Assembly (NCBI GenBank): GCA_913058245.1
Contig: CAJXQJ010000018.1
Span: forward strand, 1-45,952
Reading direction: 5' to 3'
Length of the DNA stretch: 45,952 nt
Source: an uncultured Colwellia sp.
GTDB lineage: Bacteria > Pseudomonadota > Gammaproteobacteria > Enterobacterales > Alteromonadaceae
In this document: positions 35,142-43,258 of the stretch, piece by piece
How the letters are laid out: each line of letters opens with the position of its first letter
How positions within the stretch are numbered: the first letter of the stretch is position 1
Made by a program: the position numbers and the translations under genes
The notes under the pieces: model-generated
Databases searched by the model: none
The model's input: only the letters and a program-made list of their open reading frames with translations
What the model was told of the DNA's origin: nothing

Positions 35142-36594
35142 TTTGATTGGAATGGCTAAAATACTCTAAAAGTTCTTGAGATACCATTACTGCATTTTTT
35201 TCTTCATCGATCCCCACTCGTTTAACATAATCAATAAAATAATCCGTAAAGCCTCGATGTGAGCTGGATAAAAAGTCGCTGACGAAGCCTATCAATGCAT
35301 CATCATCTTGATATACGTTTTGATAATTAGAGTAAACGACACTTCTAAATTCTCTTATATGTTCTATTTTATTGACTCTTTCACACGAATCATAAAAACT
35401 ATTCCCAAAAACATAAACCTGTTTATTTAGAAGTAATGCTTCAAAGCCACTCGTACCATTGATTGTGATTACTCCTTTTGATTTTAATATTACCTTTTTT
35501 CCCTGAACAGAAGGATTCAATAACTTTATGTTTGGAATTGAGCGTAATTTTTTATAATCATCAACTGAACGATATGCTCCTGCATGAGGGTGATCTTTTA
35601 CATATAAGTAATGGCCTGGTGGAAGTTGAGCCGCTATATTCTCTATTAGCTTTATTTGATCTTTATAAATACCGTCCCCCCAATAAAGAACAACAGCCTC
35701 GGGCTCAAGGTGCATCGGGTAATAGAAATAATTTAAAGATTCATCAAAGGTATCGTAATTTAATAAAAAGTATTGGCCCCAGTCATTTTTTAACGAAGAA
35801 AGTAAACTAAAATCTCTATAATGGTAATACTCTATATGATCGAGTTCTGTGAACTCAGTCATTTTTAGCTTCGTAGAGTACTTTATGTATTTTCCAATTG
35901 ATTTAACTGTATTTGATAACAACGTTCCAAAGCTTCTATTTTTATTGTAACTATCTACAAAAGTATTAAAGTCACCTCGAAAATCCGTTAAAAATTTAAT
36001 TGCGTTATCAAACTTTTTATCTTTAATTCCGCTTCTACTTTTTGAATTTAAAATCTTATCGAATCGACAATCATCACCTGATACCGTAATGAAGTTAAAC
36101 TCATCTTGCCCATAAACCAATATTTGTGTTAGATATTTTGCATTATTTTTTTTACAGATAAGAGCTGATATTTGATTCAGAAATAAAGAAGTTGGCTCAT
36201 GTACAACAAAATCCACCTTTTCATGCTCTATAAGTTGTGACCAAAACTTATAGTAAATTTGGCAAAGTATTAAAGAAGCATCTAAAGATTGATACTGAAA
36301 CGTTCGATCATATTGAATTGCACTATTTAAGTTGAAGCGCCCCAATGATTGCTCGATAATAACCTCATCAATAAGTTTACAGTAATCTAAATTAACACTT
36401 TCATTTAGATGGAGCTTTGTAATTTCAGCACTAAAGTTAATTACTTTTTTGATATTGTACTTTTTTTCTAATATTCTTTTTTCTACATCAGAAAATGCGA
36501 TGTGTATTACTGTATGTTCACTTGATAACTTTTCACTGATCCTTCCATACAGGTTTGCTAACTCACATCGACTAAATAAAACAATAGTTTTCAT
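35134..36594 (-). CDS. capsule-biosynthesis-type glycosyltransferase (Capsule_synth-like)
   Basis: A 486-residue cytosolic protein resembling the capsule polysaccharide biosynthesis family (the KpsC/KpsS-like fold). Recognisable elements are the FYYPMHLEPE segment near 286-295, KDHPHAG near 331-337 and NGTSGFEALLLNKQVYVFG near 378-396, the typical nucleotide-sugar-binding end of the GT-B fold. The N-terminal half is divergent. KpsC and KpsS use CMP-Kdo, so a transferase using the CMP-nonulosonate made by the gene at 41477 is an attractive inference, not a demonstrated one. It overlaps wzx by 8 bases. The ribosome-binding site is weak. Confidence 0.72.
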   Translation of the reverse strand: MKTIVLFSRCELANLYGRISEKLSSEHTVIHIAFSDVEKRILEKKYNIKKVINFSAEITKLHLNESVNLDYCKLIDEVIIEQSLGRFNLNSAIQYDRTFQYQSLDASLILCQIYYKFWSQLIEHEKVDFVVHEPTSLFLNQISALICKKNNAKYLTQILVYGQDEFNFITVSGDDCRFDKILNSKSRSGIKDKKFDNAIKFLTDFRGDFNTFVDSYNKNRSFGTLLSNTVKSIGKYIKYSTKLKMTEFTELDHIEYYHYRDFSLLSSLKNDWGQYFLLNYDTFDESLNYFYYPMHLEPEAVVLYWGDGIYKDQIKLIENIAAQLPPGHYLYVKDHPHAGAYRSVDDYKKLRSIPNIKLLNPSVQGKKVILKSKGVITINGTSGFEALLLNKQVYVFGNSFYDSCERVNKIEHIREFRSVVYSNYQNVYQDDDALIGFVSDFLSSSHRGFTDYFIDYVKRVGIDEEKNAVMVSQELLEYFSHSNQSD

Positions 36595-36690
36595 TAATGG
36601 GTAATACCTTTAGTGAGGCTATAATATCCAAAGCCTAATAAATAAATTCTTATCAACAAGTGAAATAATTTCACTTAAAACTAACGAATT

Positions 36691-37692
36691 CTATTGATTA
36701 ATAGAATCCGTTCTTTTATCGTAACTATTTGATTTTTTAAAATGAAAGTCATCTAATTTCACAAAATACCTATATTTTATTCGTGTCCATAATGATCTAA
36801 ATTCTATCCATTTTTTAAAATAAGTAGGAATGTATTCAGAAATATTATTTGATTTTTTGTTTTGGTTTAAAAAATCTAAAACGGTACTTACAGGCACATA
36901 CCATCCAGAGTTTTTACTACCAAGATACTCTATCATTTTCTTAAAGTGTGGATCGATAACTCCATCTACCATGTAATATCCTAAATGAGTATAGAGAATG
37001 CATACCCCACCTTCATTTTCAAGTCTGTCAATTGACATTTTATTTACTTGTTTTTTAAACATCCATTGATTAGATGCAAAAGTTGAAGAAAACCAATAAT
37101 TGGCATATTCATCATATTGCTTATCTCTATATGGCATATAAGGGTTTTTTTTAGACGTATTTATATCATCAACTTCATAGTTTCGACTAAAATCAATATG
37201 CTTCTTGTGTAAATCCCCCCAAAAATGTTCTGACTCGACTATTTCTCCTGAAAAATTGCTGTAGTTCGAATACATTTTTTGAACAATATAGTTAAAAGGA
37301 AAACTAAATCTCTTACTTCCACAATAAATATTATCCGGATTATAAGAGTGATTTATATGTACTCTGGGCATTGAAGCGAGTTTCGATTCAAAAACGTTTA
37401 GACCATCGATAATTTCACTACGAACAAAACTACCGCTACCAACATTATGTAGAGATATTTCAAATCCATTTTTCTGAATATCTTGAATAAACTCCAAATA
37501 CTTTGCTCTTGATAAAGAATCTCCTTTTGAAGCCTGTTCATCTCTGACAGGATATACCCAAACCGTTTTAGTTACTTTGATTTGGTTTTCTGCAAGTAGA
37601 TCATAAATTGGTTTTATATTTTCTAAGTATGCGTCATCTGTATCATCAACGATGGTAAAAGCAAATTTTTTATTATTAGGAAATTTAAACAT
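36691..37692 (-). CDS. polysaccharide-deacetylase-like protein
   Basis: A 333-residue protein with a divergent NodB-type barrel. The N-terminal FTIVDDTDD (12-20) carries the metal-site aspartates. A histidine is seen in EISLHNVGSG, but the second histidine of the usual HxxxxH metal motif is not obvious. Later strands include VHINHSYNPD and GGVCILYTHLGYYM, which may supply other ligands. There is no signal peptide, so it would act in the cytosol on a nucleotide- or lipid-linked sugar, if active. It is separated by one base from the downstream formyltransferase of the same polarity, and the two may work on the same amino sugar. Confidence 0.75.
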   Translation of the reverse strand: MFKFPNNKKFAFTIVDDTDDAYLENIKPIYDLLAENQIKVTKTVWVYPVRDEQASKGDSLSRAKYLEFIQDIQKNGFEISLHNVGSGSFVRSEIIDGLNVFESKLASMPRVHINHSYNPDNIYCGSKRFSFPFNYIVQKMYSNYSNFSGEIVESEHFWGDLHKKHIDFSRNYEVDDINTSKKNPYMPYRDKQYDEYANYWFSSTFASNQWMFKKQVNKMSIDRLENEGGVCILYTHLGYYMVDGVIDPHFKKMIEYLGSKNSGWYVPVSTVLDFLNQNKKSNNISEYIPTYFKKWIEFRSLWTRIKYRYFVKLDDFHFKKSNSYDKRTDSINQ

Positions 37693-37693
37693 T

Positions 37694-38461
37694 TTAAAAA
37701 AACTTATTCCCTTGCTTTAAAAAACAATCTACATCCTCTCTGGTTGGAAACCTATTATAAGAGTCATCGCCAATGTTTGGTTTGCGATCAACAGTACCGT
37801 TTTTCAGGCTATTTAATGCATCTATTAGCAGTTTGTTTGCCATCTCTTTAGACTCTATTATTAAGTCTTGTTGTGTTGTATCTTGATTAATTTTTATTTT
37901 CCCCTGGTTTATTATAGGTCCATCATCGATACCTTCTGTAAGAAAAAATACGGTCACCCCTGTAACATCATCTCTATTCTTGAGCGCCCAAAACGTTGGC
38001 ATTAACCCTTTATGCTTTGGTAATAATGAAGAATGGGCATTTATGACTCCAAATTTAGGTAAGCCTAGAACGTCTGATTTGATAATTTGGTTCCCGGCAA
38101 TAATGATTATTGCGTCTAAATTCATTTTTGCAATTTTTGCAACATTCTTTTCTATATTTATACTATCTCTCAATTGCCAGACAGGTATTCTTCTATTCTC
38201 TAACTCTTTAATAACACTCTTTCTTAAAATAAATTTTCTCAAAATAAAATTAAATGTATACCTTAAAAAAAACACTAACCCGAATATATTATAAGTTTTA
38301 AGAGCTTTATCTAGAAATGATTCACGCTTACCAAAAGGAGAAGCAGAAGAAACAATTGCAGTCACAAATTCAATATCATTTTCTTTTACAAGTTCGGTGA
38401 ATTCAGCGATGGCTTCCGCTAAATAGAAAGGGTCATCTTGTGTTAATAGCGCTATTCTCAT
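37694..38461 (-). CDS. formyltransferase-fold enzyme, probable sugar N-formyltransferase
   Basis: A 255-residue member of the formyltransferase superfamily. The catalytic set is N141 and H143 (GVINAHSSLLPKHKG) with D179 (EGIDDGPII), the same spacing as in methionyl-tRNA formyltransferase. The protein lacks the C-terminal tRNA-binding domain, so a sugar substrate is expected. Such enzymes use N10-formyltetrahydrofolate to formylate amino sugars of dTDP- or UDP-linked precursors. The required 4-amino sugar would need an aminotransferase not found in this window. It precedes the deacetylase-like gene in transcription order by one base. Confidence 0.85.
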   Translation of the reverse strand: MRIALLTQDDPFYLAEAIAEFTELVKENDIEFVTAIVSSASPFGKRESFLDKALKTYNIFGLVFFLRYTFNFILRKFILRKSVIKELENRRIPVWQLRDSINIEKNVAKIAKMNLDAIIIIAGNQIIKSDVLGLPKFGVINAHSSLLPKHKGLMPTFWALKNRDDVTGVTVFFLTEGIDDGPIINQGKIKINQDTTQQDLIIESKEMANKLLIDALNSLKNGTVDRKPNIGDDSYNRFPTREDVDCFLKQGNKFF

Positions 38462-38519
38462 ATTTTTCTCTTTGCTTCGTTTATTTACGTAAAACTACGT
38501 TATTAGAATTTAAATTTAT

Positions 38520-39473
38520 TTAAATCAACAAGTCATCAACAAACTCTGATACACCTCTATGCACTGTAATAGGCTTTTTACTAATATTTTTTTCGATAAA
38601 TGTATTCAACAAAGCACCATTACCTCCAAGTTCATGCACAAATATATCTTGCTTATTCATGGTTGTAGATGAAAGGCAATATTTATTGTTTGTAATTACC
38701 TTTGCCCCACAAGCTTGGGCTTGAAAACACCTCATTGTGATACCTGTTTGACTAGGGTGTGCATAATCTAAAGTATATATGGACGATGACAGCACTTTTT
38801 CGTAATCGTAAGCACTGAGGCTTTTAAATGAAATATATTTCCTCCACTTATAGAAGAGTATAGGGTGAGTTAGAAAGCCTTTTATATAAGTAAATATATT
38901 CTTTTCGAAAATATGTATATTGAAAGAATATGAATCACTCAGTATTTCATATATTTCATCTAAGTACTTCAAACGCTGGGAGTGGTTTTTCATCACGCAT
39001 GAAAAATCATTTTTCTTTAGAGGAGATTTTCCGAATGTAGTTCCTGAAAACAAATCAACTCTCTCAATATCATATTCTGAACTATCGTAAAAGTCGAAAG
39101 TTTTATAACTGTCAACTTTATCCATCCATTTCAAAGGATAAGGAGAGTAATGAAAAGAATCAAAATTATAAGCAACTATTTTCTCACTATGCTTTGAAAG
39201 CAAATTTATTAATTTACTGGAGACACCTCGGCCTTTAAATATTAAAACCACATCAAAATTTGAATCAGAGCATGATAAATGTTTTCTATATTTAATATAC
39301 GTTAATTCCCTTGCTAGTTTATTAAATAAAGTCCCCAAGATTGTGCCTATTACACCTTGGGGATACTCATCATTCATAATCTCTACAGCGTAATCACGAG
39401 CAATAAATTCATCACTAATAGCAGTATGCCAACTATAAAAATGGAGAGGACTTATTATCAGACACTTTTTCAT
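38520..39473 (-). CDS. glycosyltransferase, GT-B like
   Basis: A 317-residue protein with a C-terminal segment typical of a family of GT-B transferases: YDYEKVLSSSIYTLDYAHPSQTGITMRCFQAQACGAKVITNN. The first half has strands such as CLIISPLHFYSWHTAI and FDVVLIFKGRG. The ATG at 39473 overlaps the TGA of the preceding gene (ATGA). An earlier in-frame ATG seven codons upstream lies inside that gene and is less likely. It appears to be a distant paralogue of the next gene (39470-40417), sharing the 'SG/TG-TMR' segment. Donor and acceptor are unknown. Confidence 0.72.
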   Translation of the reverse strand: MKKCLIISPLHFYSWHTAISDEFIARDYAVEIMNDEYPQGVIGTILGTLFNKLARELTYIKYRKHLSCSDSNFDVVLIFKGRGVSSKLINLLSKHSEKIVAYNFDSFHYSPYPLKWMDKVDSYKTFDFYDSSEYDIERVDLFSGTTFGKSPLKKNDFSCVMKNHSQRLKYLDEIYEILSDSYSFNIHIFEKNIFTYIKGFLTHPILFYKWRKYISFKSLSAYDYEKVLSSSIYTLDYAHPSQTGITMRCFQAQACGAKVITNNKYCLSSTTMNKQDIFVHELGGNGALLNTFIEKNISKKPITVHRGVSEFVDDLLI

Positions 39474-40417
39474 AATAAAACTTTTTTTACCCAAGAGTTA
39501 ATTGCAAGTTCAGAGGATTTCGTTGGAATATATTCACCATCAAGAAAGCTCTTAAATATTTCAAACCTTTCAACAGGAAGAATTAATACTTGATTTGGGG
39601 AATAGAAATTTTCAAGTTTTATATTTTTATTTGTTGTAACAACTTTTTTACCAATGTAGATATTCTCAATAATTCTCATTGTCAAGCCACTTTGCTTATG
39701 GTTTGTCACGTCTAGTACAGCGCGAGACCTAGAAATAATCGATTTCAGCTTTTCAGTATTAATAGAAGTAAAGGATACATTTTTGGGGATTATTCCTTTC
39801 ATTAGCAGCCTCAAGAATGTCACAGGAGTAACCTTTAAATAAAAATAAAAAGTAATGTTATTTTTCATGCAAAACTCTCTAAATTCATTAACTAATATAT
39901 ACCTTTCCGGTTGTACGATTGTTCCAACAGTATATATATCCAAGCTGGGCTTGACTTTATTCTGCATTTCTTTTGAATAGTTACCACTCGCAAACAGGGG
40001 GAGATAGTTAAAACCATGCTTTTCACAATCTTCTCTATCGAACGAATATACTTTTTCAAAAAAAGGGGTTGTTTCTAAATAATCATATTGAGAAATACTA
40101 TCCCAATGATAAGCAATAAATTGAGCAGTTGGATGTGCTTTTTTTAAAGCATTTAAATTCCCATTAGACATAAAATGTGACGTTATAAAAAACACTTTGT
40201 CATAGTGAATTGATTTTGTTTCTTCTATTATTCTTTTATGGTATTTATCTATATTCTTCTTGTATGATTTCTTTGCTACATATCTAGAAGCTTTATAAAA
40301 GAAGCTACGAGGCTCTATTGGAAAAAAATCCACTTGGTATCCAATATTTACCATTTCTTGGCAAATCATTTTAGGATAATGATAATAATCCAAACCAATA
40401 TATAAAACTCGTGCCAT
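39470..40417 (-). CDS. glycosyltransferase, paralogue of its neighbour
   Basis: A 315-residue protein with KLKSIISRSRAVLDVTNHKQSGLTMRIIENIYIGKKVVTTNK in the C-terminal part, parallel in order to the corresponding segment of the adjacent gene. The N-terminus ARVLYIGLDYYHYPKMI is a typical first Rossmann-type strand. An internal HWDSISQYDYLE element is also characteristic of this group. No membrane segment is present. It probably adds one sugar of the repeat unit. Coupled by ATGA overlap to the next gene. Confidence 0.72.
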   Translation of the reverse strand: MARVLYIGLDYYHYPKMICQEMVNIGYQVDFFPIEPRSFFYKASRYVAKKSYKKNIDKYHKRIIEETKSIHYDKVFFITSHFMSNGNLNALKKAHPTAQFIAYHWDSISQYDYLETTPFFEKVYSFDREDCEKHGFNYLPLFASGNYSKEMQNKVKPSLDIYTVGTIVQPERYILVNEFREFCMKNNITFYFYLKVTPVTFLRLLMKGIIPKNVSFTSINTEKLKSIISRSRAVLDVTNHKQSGLTMRIIENIYIGKKVVTTNKNIKLENFYSPNQVLILPVERFEIFKSFLDGEYIPTKSSELAINSWVKKVLL

Positions 40418-40468
40418 TGTTCACTCTTCAATCTATAATTTTAGGTATGTGTACTTTGAATATTGTAC

Positions 40469-41059
40469 TTACTTAACGTTTATCCATTCAGATTTATCAA
40501 AATCATATGTTTTGATTACTTTTGCTGGAGCACCGACGGCAATAGAATAATCAGGTATATTTTTCGTCACTACTGAGTTCGCTCCAATTGTACAGTTACG
40601 TCCTATTTTTGCACCAATAATACAAACATTTTCACCTATACATGTCCCTTCCCCAATCCTAACTTTGGAGACAAACTCCAAAGGTTGGTCAACTATTGGC
40701 ATGTCAGGCTTCTGATAACCATGAATATTATCCGCAATAAAAACCTTATCAGCTATCAACACTTTATCTTCAATAATGACTTCACTGATACAAACAATAT
40801 GTGCAAATCGACGAATCTTAGTACCATGACCAATAAACAAGTTAGGGGGGGTATTATTTTGACTCAACGCAATAATTGATGATTTATATCCAATATAAAC
40901 ATCTGATTTGATAGTTATGAACTCATCCCCAACGATATAGTCAGGCATAAAGATATGAGATTTCCTTCCATATTCTTTAAAGTGCTTGGAGAAAACATGC
41001 TTCCAAAACAGTCTGTTTATCAAACTAGTAATTCTTTGGTAATAAATATGCTTGAACAT
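40469..41059 (-). CDS. WbbJ-like hexapeptide O-acetyltransferase
   Basis: A 196-residue left-handed beta-helix acyltransferase. Hexapeptide-like repeats run from about 65 to 175 (LFIGHGTKIRRFAHIV, VLIADKVFIADNIHGY, RIGEGTCIGENVCIIGAKIGRNCTIGANSVVTKNI). The histidine in ADNIHGY is the likely catalytic base. The closing IAVGAPAKVIK is the usual end of WbbJ-type enzymes. It probably acetylates a sugar of the repeat unit. A 417-base gap with no gene lies upstream on this strand; the promoter may lie there. Confidence 0.85.
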   Translation of the reverse strand: MFKHIYYQRITSLINRLFWKHVFSKHFKEYGRKSHIFMPDYIVGDEFITIKSDVYIGYKSSIIALSQNNTPPNLFIGHGTKIRRFAHIVCISEVIIEDKVLIADKVFIADNIHGYQKPDMPIVDQPLEFVSKVRIGEGTCIGENVCIIGAKIGRNCTIGANSVVTKNIPDYSIAVGAPAKVIKTYDFDKSEWINVK

Positions 41060-41476
41060 GTAAATCTATAACACTCTATTTTATAAAACTATAGTGATAA
41101 CTTTGTTTGACTAAGCAAAAAGTCTGTACTTTCATCTTTAGCTACCAGATGGCAATACAAATCCTTAATAAACCCCAACGCCATTACTATATTGGACTTA
41201 TTATTCACTTATGATTTAATGAGAAATAATAACATCTAACACAAATTAAAACTATGACACTTCCTCACAAAATTGAATATTCAAACGTTAAAGAGACAAA
41301 GTTTAGAGCTAATGGCATTGATAGCACGACACCTATTACAGGACCAAAGTTTGTAAAATAAAAGTAATTGGGGAGGGCTGATTAAAGTATATTCGAGCTA
41401 ATGATCATGAATTAACACAATTATTTATCCACCCATCTTATAAATAATTCTTCCTATAAAGCATTTTTAATATAGA
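41060..41476. other. gene-free gap in the polysaccharide locus
   Basis: No convincing gene. The plus strand holds a 35-codon frame at 41254-41361 against the direction of all neighbours, without a ribosome-binding site. On the minus strand TCTGGTAGCT (complement of 41140-41149) resembles the 5' half of a JUMPStart element, 81 bases upstream of the acetyltransferase. The gap fits a promoter or junction. Confidence 0.55.
41254..41361 (+). CDS. doubtful small open frame
   Basis: A 35-codon frame from ATG to TAA (begins MTLPHKIEYSN, ends TGPKFVK) inside the gap, antisense to the operon. Its composition is protein-like (polar, few rare residues), but there is no Shine-Dalgarno sequence and no recognised homology. 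It may be a remnant of a gene lost by recombination or chance. Confidence 0.15.
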   Translation: MTLPHKIEYSNVKETKFRANGIDSTTPITGPKFVK

Positions 41477-42202
41477 TCAAACGTTTTTATTTTTGGTCTT
41501 GCTACCCTGACTTTCAATTAGAAATTCCGCATAAGAAAAATCGGTTTCATTATCAATATCAACTGAATTTTGAACGTTCATTTTATAAGCATAAATATTA
41601 TCATTAAGAAACAACGAGTTTTGCTCTACAAACTTGGTAGTTTCAACAATATAAATCGCACCATTAAGTCGATAGTAAGTAGCTAAATCCTGGCTTCTTA
41701 TATTCTTAACTTCATCTTTTATAAAAGATTTTAGGCTACCAGTTAAAGGAATTGTATTTGACCAAAGTGGTGAATGTTCAACTTCACAAACGGATATTAT
41801 TGCATCGGCACTCTTTTCTTTCAACAATTCAATCGCATTAGTGATATCCGCTGAACCTCTCAATGGTGAGGTAGGTTGTAATAAAATTATAAAATCAAAA
41901 AACTGACCATTTTTAGCATAAAAATCAATGGTGTGCTTAATAACATCTACAGTATTTGCCGTATCAGTAGATAAGTTATATGGCCGGATAAAAGGAACTT
42001 CAGCGCCCGATGATACTGATACTTCTGCAATATCATTATCATCGGTACTAACCACAACCTTACTTACGTTAGGAGATGCTAAGGCAGCGTCTATCGTCCA
42101 GGTAATAAGAGGCTTACCATTTAACTCTTTTACATTCTTCTTAGGAAGCCTTTTACTCCCTCCCCTCGCCGGAATAATGGCTAAAAAGGTAGGATCAGAC
42201 AT
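41477..42202 (-). CDS. CMP-nonulosonate (N-acetylneuraminate/legionaminate-type) cytidylyltransferase
   Basis: A 241-residue enzyme activating a nine-carbon sugar acid with CTP. The N-terminus has IIPARGGSKRLPKKNVKELNGKPLI, the NeuA/PseF/LegF signature, followed by VSTDDNDIAEVS, LQPTSPLR and YYRLNGAIYI. Association with the PtmE-like gene next to it points to legionaminic acid (LegF/PtmB-like) over sialic acid; the exact sugar is inferred. The ATG at 42202 (AGGA about 9 bases upstream, 8-base overlap with the previous gene) is preferred; an ATG six codons earlier is possible. Confidence 0.88.
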   Translation of the reverse strand: MSDPTFLAIIPARGGSKRLPKKNVKELNGKPLITWTIDAALASPNVSKVVVSTDDNDIAEVSVSSGAEVPFIRPYNLSTDTANTVDVIKHTIDFYAKNGQFFDFIILLQPTSPLRGSADITNAIELLKEKSADAIISVCEVEHSPLWSNTIPLTGSLKSFIKDEVKNIRSQDLATYYRLNGAIYIVETTKFVEQNSLFLNDNIYAYKMNVQNSVDIDNETDFSYAEFLIESQGSKTKNKNV

Positions 42203-43253
42203 TAAACAGGTTTCCTGCATCTACTTGCGCTCTGTTGAAATCCTCTTTTCGTCCTATATCTAGCCAATACTCATGAATTGGAAAAGTTGATACAGAATTT
42301 CCATTTTCAATCTCTTGTTTAAGCAATGTAGGCATATCTACTTTTGTACCGTTATTAACACTTTTTACTAACTCAGGAGATAAGACATAAATCCCAGCAT
42401 TAACGTTAAATTTTTGAACTGGTTTTTCGGTCATTGATAGGATGTTCGTCCCATCAATTTCAATCACGCCAAAAGGAATCTGTTGTTCATATTCACGAAT
42501 ACACATCGTACCTACTGTGTTAGTCGCGATATGGAAATCAACAAGCTCGACAAAGTTAACATCGGTGAGTAGATCACCATTCATCATAATAAGTGGCTGA
42601 TTTATATCATTGTGCGGCAGTAGCCCTAACGCACCACCAGTACCCAAAGGTTCATCTTCATAGATATATTCAATACTTACATTCCAATCACTACCATCTC
42701 CAAAATGTGCCTCTATTATTTCAGGCATATAATGGGTTGAAATATAAAAACGATGAAATCCTGATTTAATAAAACTTTCCACTATAAGCTGTAATATTGG
42801 TTTAGAACCTATTTTTAGCATAGGTTTAGGGCAACTATCCGTAAGGGGCTTTAACCTTGTTCCAAAACCACCAGCCATTAGGAAAATAGGGTTATCTCTC
42901 CTGTATTCAATATGGACATGATCTTGGAGTGTCTCTAGTCCACATAGGGTCCCTTCATCATCGACAATAGGCAAATGAAGTATTTGGTGTTTATCAAATA
43001 ATGTTCTAAGCTGTATTCTTGTAGAATGCGGAGTAGAGCAAATTGGATTAACTGACATTATTTTTTGACAAGATTCTCTAAGTGAAACCCCTTTTAGCAT
43101 TCCCCTGCGAATATCCCCATCTGTTATAGTTCCTTTGAGGAGCTTAGAGTCATCAGCAACCAATACAATACGCTCACCTTGGTCATCTATCAATTTAATC
43201 GCATCTTCTATAGAGCATTCTGGACTAATAACAACACTTTGCCAATCAAGCAT
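42195..43253 (-). CDS. ptmE: CBS-domain nucleotidyltransferase (PtmE-like)
   Basis: A 352-residue two-part enzyme. A CBS domain pair (about 1-115; ITDGDIRRGMLKG, LPIVDDEGTLCGLET) is followed by a sugar-1-phosphate nucleotidyltransferase domain with MAGGFGTRLKPLTDSCPKPML near 126-146, then MNGDLLTDVNF and TEKPVQKFNVNAGIYVL. In Campylobacter legionaminic acid synthesis PtmE makes GDP-glucosamine as the first committed step. The same layout and the adjacent CMP-sugar synthetase support that role here. The CBS pair suggests nucleotide control. It lies five bases after the amidotransferase gene. Confidence 0.85.
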   Translation of the reverse strand: MLDWQSVVISPECSIEDAIKLIDDQGERIVLVADDSKLLKGTITDGDIRRGMLKGVSLRESCQKIMSVNPICSTPHSTRIQLRTLFDKHQILHLPIVDDEGTLCGLETLQDHVHIEYRRDNPIFLMAGGFGTRLKPLTDSCPKPMLKIGSKPILQLIVESFIKSGFHRFYISTHYMPEIIEAHFGDGSDWNVSIEYIYEDEPLGTGGALGLLPHNDINQPLIMMNGDLLTDVNFVELVDFHIATNTVGTMCIREYEQQIPFGVIEIDGTNILSMTEKPVQKFNVNAGIYVLSPELVKSVNNGTKVDMPTLLKQEIENGNSVSTFPIHEYWLDIGRKEDFNRAQVDAGNLFNV

Positions 43254-43258
43254 TTAAC

